Shown: positions 5,921-13,092 of the stretch, piece after piece | How positions within the stretch are numbered: position 1 is the stretch's first letter | How the letters are laid out: the number at the start of each line of letters is the position of its first letter | Assembly (NCBI GenBank): GCA_902462325.1 | Contig: CABQBF010000045.1 | Location: 1-17,775, forward strand | Length of the DNA: 17,775 nt | DNA from: an uncultured Peptococcaceae bacterium | Lineage (GTDB): Bacteria > Bacillota > Peptococcia > Peptococcales > Peptococcaceae | Direction of reading: 5' to 3' | Translations under genes and position numbers: made by a program | Notes under the pieces: generated by a model | The model's database searches: none | What the model saw: only the letters and a program-made list of their open reading frames with translations | What the model was told of the DNA's origin: nothing

Positions 5921-7323
5921 TTTTTGAAAAGAGCAAAGCAGGACGAAGCTGTGCCATATTGCCAGCCTGCGATGTACCAGAAGTACAGCTTCCAGAGGAA
6001 TTACAGCGGGAGCAGGCGCTCTATCTGCCAGAATTATCGGAAACCGAAATCAGCCGTCATTATACGGCGCTGGCCAAACGGGCGCACGGTGTAAATGATG
6101 GGTTTTATCCATTGGGCTCCTGCACGATGAAGTATAATCCGCGTATTGATGAAGAAATGGCGGCACTGCCGGGCTTTACCGGTATTCATCCGTTGCAGCC
6201 GGCAGAAACGGTAACAGGCTGCCAGCAGGTATTGGACACAGCAGCCCAATATTTATGCGAAGCAACCGGTATGGACGCTGTAACCTTCCAGCCAGCGGCA
6301 GGCGCGCATGGCGAATTTACAGGCCTGCTGCTGATTAAATCTTATCATGAGGCGCGGGGCGATTTGAAACGCAAAAAAATTATCATTCCTGATGCCGCCC
6401 ATGGCACCAATCCAGCCAGCGCTGTGATGGCCGGTTTTACCGTTGTAACCATTCCTTCCGGTGCGGATGGTTGCGTAGATTTAGAAGCGCTGCGGGCCAA
6501 TGTTGGCGAAGATACAGCCGGCTTGATGCTGACCAATCCCAACACGGTCGGCATTTTTGACAGTAATATTTTAGAGATTACCGATATTGTCCATCAGGCA
6601 GGCGGTCTGAATTATTATGACGGCGCTAATTTTAATGCCATCATGGGTGTGGTTCGTCCCGGCGATATGGGCTTTGACGTGGTGCATCTCAATCTGCATA
6701 AAACCTTTGCCACTCCTCATGGCGGCGGCGGTCCTGGCAGCGGTCCAGTAGCCTGCAAAGAGATTTTAAAACCATACTTGCCCGGTTGCGCCAGTCTGTC
6801 GGAAGAAGCGCCTCATTTACAGATGAAAGCTTTCCATGGTAATTTTTTAGTGGTGGTACGGGCGTTGACTTATATGCTGACCTTAGGTGCAGAAGGAATT
6901 CGCAGTGCTTGTGAGGGTGCCGTACTCAATGCCAATTATATGATGGCTGGCTTGCAGGATTTGTATCCGGTAGCTTATGGCGAACACTGTATGCATGAAT
7001 TTGTGTTGAGCCTGGAAAACCTGAAGAAAGAAACCGGCGTTTCGGCCTTGGATGTGGCCAAATCATTGATTGATAATGGCATTCATCCGCCAACCATGTA
7101 TTTCCCGTTGATTGTACATGAGGCATTAATGTTCGAGCCGACCGAAACGGAATCACGGGAAACCCTTGATGAAGCAGTGGCAGTTATGCGGCAGCTCTAC
7201 CAGATGGCCCATGAAGATGCAGCGCAGATGCATGAGGCGCCGCATCACGCCCAAATCAAACGGCCCGATGAAGTATTAGCAGCTCGTCAGCCGGTACTGC
7301 GGTATCAGTGGAAAGCGGAATAA
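5911..7323 (+). CDS. gcvPB: glycine dehydrogenase (decarboxylating) subunit 2
   Basis: This is the C-terminal half of the split P protein and carries the cofactor lysine. The 470-residue sequence has the typical MQLIFEKSKAGR start, GFYPLGSCTMKYNP, FQPAAGAHGEFTG, IPDAAHGTNPASA, LTNPNTVGIFD, and HLNLHKTFATPHGGGGPG, where Lys264 should form the Schiff base with pyridoxal phosphate. ATG 5911 is chosen because GGGGAGG (5894-5900) is 10 nt upstream; the in-frame GTG at 5902 is too close. The reading frame overlaps gcvPA by 10 nt. Its stop is 31 nt before lplA, so both are probably in one transcript. Confidence 0.97.
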   Translation: MQLIFEKSKAGRSCAILPACDVPEVQLPEELQREQALYLPELSETEISRHYTALAKRAHGVNDGFYPLGSCTMKYNPRIDEEMAALPGFTGIHPLQPAETVTGCQQVLDTAAQYLCEATGMDAVTFQPAAGAHGEFTGLLLIKSYHEARGDLKRKKIIIPDAAHGTNPASAVMAGFTVVTIPSGADGCVDLEALRANVGEDTAGLMLTNPNTVGIFDSNILEITDIVHQAGGLNYYDGANFNAIMGVVRPGDMGFDVVHLNLHKTFATPHGGGGPGSGPVACKEILKPYLPGCASLSEEAPHLQMKAFHGNFLVVVRALTYMLTLGAEGIRSACEGAVLNANYMMAGLQDLYPVAYGEHCMHEFVLSLENLKKETGVSALDVAKSLIDNGIHPPTMYFPLIVHEALMFEPTETESRETLDEAVAVMRQLYQMAHEDAAQMHEAPHHAQIKRPDEVLAARQPVLRYQWKAE

Positions 7324-7354
7324 AACAAAACAAGCAGACAGAAGGTGGAGCAGT

Positions 7355-8338
7355 ATGATTGAGCAGACCTATTATTATATACAGAAGGGCACAGAGCCCT
7401 CGCAAAATTTGGCCTTAGAGCGTTATTTGCTGGAAACTGTGCCGGAGCATACCTGCATCTTATATTTATGGCAAAATCAGCATACCGTGGTGATCGGCAG
7501 AAATCAAAATTGCTGGCAGGAATGCAAGCTGCAGCAATTAGCCGATGACGGCGGCGTGATGGTGCGGCGGTTATCGGGCGGCGGCGCCGTTTATCATGAT
7601 TTAGGCAATCTGAACTTCACCTTTTTAGTTGGCAAAGAAGATTATGACGTGGCGAAGCAACTGGACGTGATTTTGCAGGCTTTGCAGCAGCTCGGCATTC
7701 AGGCCGAAAAGAGCGGGCGCAATGACTTGACCGCCAACGGACGGAAATTTTCCGGCAATGCATTTTATGAATCGGGCAATCGTTGCTACCATCATGGCAC
7801 TTTAATGGTGCAGGTGGATAGAGAGATGCTGGGAAAATATTTGCAGGTTTCCGCCAGCAAATTGGCCAGCAAAGGCGTCAGTTCGGTGCAGTCCCGTGTA
7901 GTGAATTTGGCTGAATTGAAAGAAGGCTTGACCATTGCGCAATTGCAGCAGGTTTTGGTGGACGCCATGCAGCTTGTGTATGGCAAACAGGCCCAGCCTT
8001 ATCCAGAGCAATGGCTTGACCAAAAGCAGATTGCCGCTTATCAGGCTGAATTTATTTCTGACGCATGGCGTTTTGGCCAGCGGCTGCCCTTTACTTGGGA
8101 AACAGAGCATCGTTTCGGCTGGGGCAATTTTCACTTGCAGTGCGCGGCCAACTATGGCAAAATTGAGCAGGCTGTCATCTATTCCGATGCCATGGATGCC
8201 AATTTGATTGGACAACTGGCGGAACAACTGCAAGGCTGCGCCTTTAGCAGCAAAGCCATGGCGGAGCGTTTGCAGCAGCTAGGGGAACGGACAGAAGTGC
8301 AGGATGTCTGCCAATATTTGCTGGAGTTAAATATTTAA
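7355..8338 (+). CDS. lplA: lipoate-protein ligase A
   Basis: LplA activates free lipoate with ATP and transfers it to lipoyl-domain lysines, here most likely Lys64 of GcvH. The 327-residue protein shows the family motifs: VVIGRNQN (46-53), RRLSGGGAVYHDLGNLNFTF (71-90) for lipoyl-AMP binding, and GRKFSGNAFY with Lys131 as the catalytic lysine, then HHGTL. A C-terminal accessory domain follows (about 250-327), as in ligases that carry out both half reactions. The ATG has GAAGGTGGAG upstream. No lipoate synthesis gene (lipA, lipB) is seen in the window, which would fit a salvage route. A terminator hairpin follows at 8363-8410. Confidence 0.94.
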   Translation: MIEQTYYYIQKGTEPSQNLALERYLLETVPEHTCILYLWQNQHTVVIGRNQNCWQECKLQQLADDGGVMVRRLSGGGAVYHDLGNLNFTFLVGKEDYDVAKQLDVILQALQQLGIQAEKSGRNDLTANGRKFSGNAFYESGNRCYHHGTLMVQVDREMLGKYLQVSASKLASKGVSSVQSRVVNLAELKEGLTIAQLQQVLVDAMQLVYGKQAQPYPEQWLDQKQIAAYQAEFISDAWRFGQRLPFTWETEHRFGWGNFHLQCAANYGKIEQAVIYSDAMDANLIGQLAEQLQGCAFSSKAMAERLQQLGERTEVQDVCQYLLELNI

Positions 8339-8362
8339 AACGGTAAGACATACAAATACAAT

Positions 8363-8410
8363 AGAAAAGCCGCAGAAACTGGCGTTCCGCTGATTTCGGC
8401 GGCTTTTTCT
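8363..8410 (+). terminator. intrinsic terminator between lplA and lpdA
   Basis: AAAAGCCGC (8365-8373) pairs with GCGGCTTTT (8399-8407), with further pairing AGAAA/TTTC inside, ending in a short T-run. Only 22 nt remain before the lpdA start. lpdA must therefore be reached by read-through, or by a promoter upstream of or overlapping this hairpin. TTTAAA (8334-8339) and TACAAT (8357-8362), 17 bp apart, are a weak candidate. Confidence 0.75.
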
Positions 8411-8432
8411 GAAAATAGGAGGCGTATCAAAG

Positions 8433-9827
8433 ATGCAATATGATTTAGTTGTGATAGGCGGCGGTCCTGGCGGCTATGTGGCTGCCATTCGAGCCAGTCA
8501 GTTGGGTATGAAAACAGCGTTGGTGGAAAAGCGGGAACTGGGCGGTACTTGCCTGAATCGGGGCTGCATTCCTACCAAAACCTTGATGCATGCAGCCAAT
8601 CAATATCGGGAATCGGCCGATTGGACTGATTTGGGGCTGCAGTTGGAGGGACGGCGGTATGACTTTGCAGGACTGCATCAGCGTAAAAATGCTGTGATTG
8701 GTCAATTACGGGATGGCATTGCCCAATTGCTGAAGGCCAATAAAGTAGATGTCTACCAGGCGGCGGGGCAGATTGTGGACGGCAATACTGTGAAAGCCGG
8801 AGAAGAAACCTTGACTGCAGGTCATATTCTCATTGCAGCCGGCTCGGTGCCGGCAGTACCGCCAATTTCCGGCGCTGGTTTGCCGGGCGTTGTCACCAGC
8901 GACGGTCTTTTGGAACAGCAGGGCGTTGATTGTCAGCGCTTGTTGATTATCGGCGGCGGTGTGATTGGCGTTGAAATGGCTTCTATCTACAATGCCTTGG
9001 GCAAACAGGTGACCATTGTGGAAGCGGCAGAACGCATTTTGCCGCCGATGGATAGGGAAATTTCTCAGAACCTGTCCATGATTTTGAAGAAGCGGGGCGT
9101 AGAAATTTATACAGGCGCTACGGTATCTGCCATTCAGAAAACAGACAATGGTTTGCAATGCTGCTTCACCTACAAAAAAGAAGAGAAAACGGCGGAAGCC
9201 GATGTTGTGCTAATCAGTGTAGGGCGGCGCCCTTGCACAGCAGGTTTATTTGCCGAAGGCTTTGCTGTAGCGCAAACAGAGCGGGGCTTTGTGGAAGTAG
9301 ACGGGCAGTTCCGCACATCGGTGCCAACCATCTCCGCCATTGGCGATGTGATTGGACGAATCCAGTTGGCCCATGCCGCAGAAGCACAGGGGATTGCTGC
9401 TGTAGAATATATGCAGGGCTTGGAACAGGCCAGCGTTAATTATGAGTTGGTTCCGTCCTGTGTTTACACCGCGCCGGAGATTGCTTCCGTAGGCATGACT
9501 GCCGATGAGGCGAAAAAAGCGGGCAGAGATGTGGTAACTGGCAAATACATTATGAATGGCAATGCCAAAACCATCATTGAGCAGCAGGAGCGGGGCTTTA
9601 TCAAAGTGGTGTTTGATAAGGAAACTGGCGTACTGTTAGGTGCGCAGTTGATGTGCGCCCGCGCTACCGATTTCATCAGCGAGTTGGTGACAGCAGTATC
9701 CTTAGGGCTTACCCGCGAACAATTAGCGCGCACCATGCGCCCCCATCCGACCTTCTGCGAAGGCATTACAGAGGCGGTGGAAGGCGCTGGCGGACATTCC
9801 ATTCATACAATGCCTTCCAGACGGTAG
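8433..9827 (+). CDS. lpdA: dihydrolipoyl dehydrogenase (L protein)
   Basis: The enzyme reoxidises the dihydrolipoyl arm of GcvH with NAD+, using FAD and a redox disulfide. The 464-residue protein has the FAD-binding GGGPGGYVAAIRA (9-21) and the active disulfide GGTCLNRGCIPTK with Cys40 and Cys45. The NAD-binding segment IIGGGVIGVEMASIYNALG lies near residues 171-189, AIGDVIG binds FAD, and the C-terminal HPTFCEGITEA holds the catalytic His-Glu pair. It lacks an N-terminal lipoyl domain. The ATG has TAGGAGG (8416-8422) 10 nt upstream. Its place after lplA makes it the L protein of the glycine cleavage system; it could also serve another 2-oxo acid dehydrogenase. Confidence 0.95.
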   Translation: MQYDLVVIGGGPGGYVAAIRASQLGMKTALVEKRELGGTCLNRGCIPTKTLMHAANQYRESADWTDLGLQLEGRRYDFAGLHQRKNAVIGQLRDGIAQLLKANKVDVYQAAGQIVDGNTVKAGEETLTAGHILIAAGSVPAVPPISGAGLPGVVTSDGLLEQQGVDCQRLLIIGGGVIGVEMASIYNALGKQVTIVEAAERILPPMDREISQNLSMILKKRGVEIYTGATVSAIQKTDNGLQCCFTYKKEEKTAEADVVLISVGRRPCTAGLFAEGFAVAQTERGFVEVDGQFRTSVPTISAIGDVIGRIQLAHAAEAQGIAAVEYMQGLEQASVNYELVPSCVYTAPEIASVGMTADEAKKAGRDVVTGKYIMNGNAKTIIEQQERGFIKVVFDKETGVLLGAQLMCARATDFISELVTAVSLGLTREQLARTMRPHPTFCEGITEAVEGAGGHSIHTMPSRR

Positions 9828-9903
9828 CAGGACGTTCTTGATTATGCTGCTTTTGTCTTGCCGATTCCGAATAAAAGCTGATTTGAAAAACATCGAAACC
9901 GTA

Positions 9904-9946
9904 ATGCTGTTGTGTTCTTCTTTACGAGGGGCACAGCAGCATTTTT
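9904..9946 (+). terminator. terminator of lpdA
   Basis: An 11-bp stem (9904-9914 with 9932-9942, one G-U pair) has a 17-nt loop and ends in TTTTT. It closes the glycine cleavage locus. It also argues against starting the next gene at the upstream in-frame codon near 9838, since that would put the hairpin inside a gene. Confidence 0.75.
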
Positions 9947-9993
9947 ATATGGCGAGAGTGGATAGAAACTGCGTGTATTTTTGTAACTGCTGT

Positions 9994-10001
9994 GCTACAA
10001 T
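9994..10001 (+). promoter_or_regulatory. possible extended -10 promoter of the FAD-protein gene
   Basis: TGC-TACAAT fits an extended -10 element (TGn before the -10 box at 9996-10001). No good -35 box lies 17 bp upstream. Transcription would start about 30 nt before the gene. Confidence 0.35.
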
Positions 10002-10038
10002 AAAAACGGTGCAAACGGAAGAAAGGAATGGAAGTGCT

Positions 10039-11643
10039 ATGATTCGAATCAGTCAGATAAAAATTGCAGCAAAGAAGGCGCAAACACAGGCCTTGGAACA
10101 GGAAATCCGCCGTCTGTTACACGTAAAGCCACAAACGAAGCTGCAGTATCAAATTATAAAAAAATCAATTGACGCCCGCAAAAAGGAATCTATTTTTTGT
10201 ATCTATACAGTTGATGTAGCCGGTCTTGCCAATGAGCCCAAAGTGGTACAAAAATGCCGCAGGAATACTATCACCATAGCGCCGTCAGAAGCTGTTTCAG
10301 AGCCGGTAGCGGGGCAGGGCATTTTGCGGCAGCGTCCGGTAGTGATTGGGGCTGGGCCGGCCGGGCTGTTTGCCGCTCTATTGTTGGCTGAACGGGGCTA
10401 TCGGCCCCTATTGCTGGAGCGGGGGCAGGATGTGGATACCCGCACTGCTGATGTAGAGCGTTTTTGGCAAACTGGCATATTGAATGTGCATTCCAATGTG
10501 CAGTTTGGAGAAGGCGGCGCCGGTACCTTTTCTGATGGCAAATTGAACAGCGTCATCAAAGATCCCCGTTGCCGTCAAGTGTTAGAAACCTTTGTGCGGT
10601 TTGGCGCGCCGAAAGAAATTCTGTATCAGGCCAAGCCCCACATCGGCACCGACCGGCTGAAGCAGGTGGTGAAAAACATGCGGCAGGCTATTTTGGCAGC
10701 AGGCGGCCAGGTCCGTTTTTGCAGTCAGGTAACAGCGTTGCAGATGGAGCATGGTTTGTTGACAGGCATCGAAATAAACGGCAGCCAGCAGATTGCTGCC
10801 GATGTGGCAGTATTGGCCATTGGTCACAGTGCCAGGGATACCTTCGCCAGCTTACATGGACAGCATATTGCCATGGAACCGAAGGCCTTTGCCATCGGTG
10901 TGCGGGTGGAGCATTTGCAAAAGCTGATTAATTTGGCCCAGTATGGGATGGAGCAGCCGTATGCCCATCTAGGAGCTGCCGATTATAAATTGACCTATCA
11001 GGCCAGCAATGGCCGGGCCGTATACAGCTTTTGCATGTGCCCCGGCGGTCAGGTGGTGGCTGCCGCTTCAGAAGATGGATTGCTGGCTGTCAATGGCATG
11101 AGCCTGTTGGCTCGAGATGGAGCGAATGCCAACAGCGCTTTGGTCGTCAATGTTACGCCGGAGGATTTCCCCAGTGATGATGTACTGGCTGGGGTAGAAT
11201 TTCAACGGCATTGGGAGCGTTTGGCTTATCAGTTGAGTGGCAGTTATCAGGCGCCAGTGCAGTTGGTAGGTGATTTTCTGGCCGATAAAAAAAGTACGGC
11301 CTTTGGCAGTGTGCAGCCCACCTATCGGCCCGGTACTGTTTTTGCAGAATTGAAGCACTGTCTGCCTGCCTTTGTGGTAGAAGCTTTGCGAGAGGCCATT
11401 CCGGTTTTCGGCCAAAAAATTGCGGGCTACGATGCCGCCGATGCCGTCTTGAGCGGCGTAGAAACCAGAACATCGTCGCCGGTGCGAATTGTGCGTAACG
11501 ATCAATATCAATCGCCGTCTGCGGCAGGGTTGTATCCTTGCGGAGAAGGGGCAGGCTACGCCGGCGGGATTATGTCAGCAGCGGTAGATGGCTTGCGGAT
11601 TGCCGGAAAAATTATAGAAACCTATCAGCCGTTTTCCAAATAG
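10039..11643 (+). CDS. FAD-dependent oxidoreductase, COG2509 type, substrate unknown
   Basis: A 534-residue protein matching the uncharacterised FAD-dependent dehydrogenases of the COG2509 group, which are common in anaerobic Bacillota. An N-terminal domain of about 95 residues precedes the FAD-binding Rossmann motif VVIGAGPAGLFAALLLAERG (101-120), with the glycines at 104, 106 and 109. NVQFGEGGAGTFSDGKLNS and GHSARDTF follow, and the C-terminal YPCGEGAGYAGGIMSAAVDG closes the FAD site. The family reaction is not known to me. ATG 10039 is chosen over upstream in-frame codons because GAAAGGAATGGAAG lies just before it and the lpdA terminator lies in the extension. No partner gene is obvious; yraN follows after 84 nt. 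Confidence 0.88.
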   Translation: MIRISQIKIAAKKAQTQALEQEIRRLLHVKPQTKLQYQIIKKSIDARKKESIFCIYTVDVAGLANEPKVVQKCRRNTITIAPSEAVSEPVAGQGILRQRPVVIGAGPAGLFAALLLAERGYRPLLLERGQDVDTRTADVERFWQTGILNVHSNVQFGEGGAGTFSDGKLNSVIKDPRCRQVLETFVRFGAPKEILYQAKPHIGTDRLKQVVKNMRQAILAAGGQVRFCSQVTALQMEHGLLTGIEINGSQQIAADVAVLAIGHSARDTFASLHGQHIAMEPKAFAIGVRVEHLQKLINLAQYGMEQPYAHLGAADYKLTYQASNGRAVYSFCMCPGGQVVAAASEDGLLAVNGMSLLARDGANANSALVVNVTPEDFPSDDVLAGVEFQRHWERLAYQLSGSYQAPVQLVGDFLADKKSTAFGSVQPTYRPGTVFAELKHCLPAFVVEALREAIPVFGQKIAGYDAADAVLSGVETRTSSPVRIVRNDQYQSPSAAGLYPCGEGAGYAGGIMSAAVDGLRIAGKIIETYQPFSK

Positions 11644-11686
11644 CTTTGGAATTATTTTGAAACTAGGAAGGAAAGTTCCGCGAAAG

Positions 11687-11717
11687 CCCGAATCTTAACA
11701 GAGAAACGAAGATTGGG
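11687..11717 (+). promoter_or_regulatory. hairpin covering the yraN ribosome binding site
   Basis: CCC-G-AATCTT (11687-11696) can pair with AAGATT-GGG (11709-11717) with one bulged G. The final GGG belongs to the ribosome binding site GGGAGA (11715-11720). The hairpin may lower translation of yraN. Confidence 0.35.
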
Positions 11718-11727
11718 AGATGATAGG

Positions 11728-12087
11728 GTGGAGCAGCGGAAGCAATTAGGCAAGGACAGTGAACAGTTGGCCCGCAAATTTTTGGAGCGGCAGGGATACC
11801 GGTTGGTGCAGAGCAATTTTCACAGCAAATGGGGAGAAATTGATTTGATTATGCGCAAAGGACAGGAATTGCTCTTTGTGGAAGTGCGCAGTAAAAGTAA
11901 TTTCCGTTATGGTCAGCCAGCGGAAACGGTCAACGATACGAAGCAAGAAAAAATCCGCAAAACAGCCCAGCTTTATCTTTATCAGCATCAAGAATTCGGG
12001 CAATGCAATTGCCGCTTTGATGTCATCGCGATAGCGTGGCAAAATGGATTGGCCAAGATAGAATGGCTGGCAGATGCGTTTCAGTAA
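11728..12087 (+). CDS. yraN: YraN (UPF0102) family nuclease-like protein
   Basis: A 119-residue protein of the UPF0102/YraN family, which has a restriction-endonuclease-like fold related to Holliday junction resolvases; its role is not settled. The motifs are the N-terminal LGKDSEQLARKFLERQGYRLV, then WGEIDLIM, LLFVEVRSK and the C-terminal CRFDVIAI. The Glu-Asp and Glu-x-Lys/Arg positions of the PD-(D/E)xK-like site are present in GEIDLI and VEVRSK. GTG 11728 is chosen because GGGAGA lies 7 nt upstream and the length then fits the family; the in-frame TTG at 11713 lacks a site. In many Bacillota yraN lies near rplS and rnhB; here other genes separate it from rplS. Confidence 0.9.
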   Translation: MEQRKQLGKDSEQLARKFLERQGYRLVQSNFHSKWGEIDLIMRKGQELLFVEVRSKSNFRYGQPAETVNDTKQEKIRKTAQLYLYQHQEFGQCNCRFDVIAIAWQNGLAKIEWLADAFQ

Positions 12088-12245
12088 AACAACAGAATCA
12101 TGGTGATAGAAAGTATTTCCTGGAAAATTAAGGATGACTAGAGCGGCATGGAGTTTGAGTAGGTGTTTTCGTTTATTATCTAGCGATAGTTTTCGGACGT
12201 ACCTTGCCGTTTCTGTCGATTTTGCTGCCATTGATGCAGAATTGA

Positions 12246-12274
12246 TGGACGAAAACTGGCAAATCTGGTATGAT
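12246..12274 (+). promoter_or_regulatory. putative promoter with extended -10 before the small membrane protein gene
   Basis: TGG-TATGAT (-10 box 12269-12274) is an extended -10 element, with TGGACG (12246-12251) as a partial -35 box 17 bp upstream. It would start a transcript near 12281, about 50 nt before the ATG at 12332. The remaining bases between yraN and this site show no gene I can support. Confidence 0.5.
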
Positions 12275-12331
12275 AAAAAAAGATGGAAGAAAACGAGAAA
12301 AAAGGTTGTTTTGGCAAGGAGGGGGGCTTCT

Positions 12332-12709
12332 ATGGGGAATTATTTTCGGCGGCTGTCGGTGTATTTGCTTGCAATGGCGGCGATGAATCTTATTATTTTG
12401 CACGATAGTTGGCCGGAATGGCTGATGGTGACGGGAATTTTGGCATTGGCCGCTTTTTTGGCCCAGGCGGCTTGCACAGTATTGACAAAACGGCTAGGAA
12501 ACACCATGAACGCTGTTTGGAAAGAATTGATATTATGGGGAACCGTAGCGCTGTTATTGGCGATTGTAGCTTGGTTGGGTACCGAGAGCGGTTTGTTGTC
12601 GTCTGCGTGGCTGAAGGCGCCAAAAAATGCTTTGCTGCTGGGCGCCATTATGGTATGTTTCAGTCTTTTTGAAACGGGATGGCGGATAGTTTTGAAACAG
12701 TTTCAATAA
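12332..12709 (+). CDS. hypothetical four-helix membrane protein
   Basis: A 125-residue hydrophobic protein of a family I do not recognise. Four likely membrane helices can be seen, at about residues 9-23 (VYLLAMAAMNLIIL), 28-50, 68-87 (LILWGTVALLLAIVAWLG) and 100-120. The N-terminus is basic (MGNYFRRL), as is the end (RIVLKQFQ). The ATG has a very strong ribosome binding site AAGGAGGGGGG (12317-12326). The reading frame remains open back to 12134, but the promoter and binding site argue for this start. It is followed after 30 nt by a small hydrophobic reading frame and then a terminator, so the two may form one unit. No function can be assigned. Confidence 0.75.
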   Translation: MGNYFRRLSVYLLAMAAMNLIILHDSWPEWLMVTGILALAAFLAQAACTVLTKRLGNTMNAVWKELILWGTVALLLAIVAWLGTESGLLSSAWLKAPKNALLLGAIMVCFSLFETGWRIVLKQFQ

Positions 12710-12739
12710 TAGCAGATTATAAAAAGGGAGAGCTGACAA

Positions 12740-12823
12740 TTGTATGATATTCTAGGCAATGCTTTTAAGGTTTTTCTTTTTTGGTATTTGATGAAATGGT
12801 ATTTTGCAATGTTTAAAGAGTAA
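12740..12823 (+). CDS. putative 27-residue membrane small protein
   Basis: A TTG start (12740) opens a 27-codon frame ending at TAA 12821-12823. A good ribosome binding site GGGAGAG (12726-12732) lies 7 nt upstream. The peptide begins MYDILGNAFKVFLFWY and continues LMKWYFAMFKE; it is almost wholly hydrophobic and aromatic, long enough for one membrane pass. It sits between the four-helix membrane protein gene and a strong terminator whose stem begins 2 nt after the stop codon. That is the usual place for the last gene of an operon. The alternative is a chance open frame in AT-rich DNA. Confidence 0.55.
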   Translation: MYDILGNAFKVFLFWYLMKWYFAMFKE

Positions 12824-12825
12824 TA

Positions 12826-12877
12826 GGCTGCTGTTCCGGTAACTGGGTTGTTGTTACGGAACAGCAGCCTTTTTCTT
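12826..12877 (+). terminator. strong intrinsic terminator
   Basis: A 17-bp stem with one bulged G (12826-12843 with 12853-12869) has a 9-nt loop and runs into TTTTTCTT. It ends the transcript of the small membrane genes. Confidence 0.92.
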
Positions 12878-13058
12878 ATGAGCGTTGAAAAAATACCTGA
12901 CCGCCTTGCAAAATCAGCGTTTCAGCCATAGCTGCTAATTGTTGCGGCGCCTCCTGCATGCCGGTTGCCAGCCATTTTTGGATTAAGCCAATACAGTTCA
13001 AATTATAAAAGCAGGTAATTTGACGAAAGACGGAGAAATAAAGAAACTTGTAGGACAT
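12876..13058 (-). pseudogene. C-terminal remnant of a TetR/AcrR-type regulator
   Basis: Read on the minus strand, the frame gives FYNLNCIGLIQKWLATGM followed by EAPQQLAAMAETLIL. This is the typical end of a TetR/AcrR ligand-binding domain, where a Trp-containing helix is followed by an acidic, Ala/Leu-rich helix. About 45-50 residues are recognisable before the stop at 12876-12878. The DNA-binding helix-turn-helix and most of the ligand domain are missing: the bases upstream on this strand belong to the start of the neighbouring plus-strand gene at 13093. I see no ribosome binding site. It is best read as a decayed gene. Confidence 0.6.
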
Positions 13059-13092
13059 TCTTGCTAGGTAGATGGTTAACGGAGGATTGTAT

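Noticed and set aside
9838..10038. Upstream in-frame extension of the FAD protein by 67 codons
   Set aside because: It contains the lpdA terminator hairpin and a Cys-rich, non-homologous peptide; ATG 10039 has a binding site and gives the family length.
12134..12331. Upstream in-frame extension of the four-helix membrane protein by 66 codons
   Set aside because: It covers a putative promoter and the strong ribosome binding site directly before ATG 12332, and the peptide resembles nothing.
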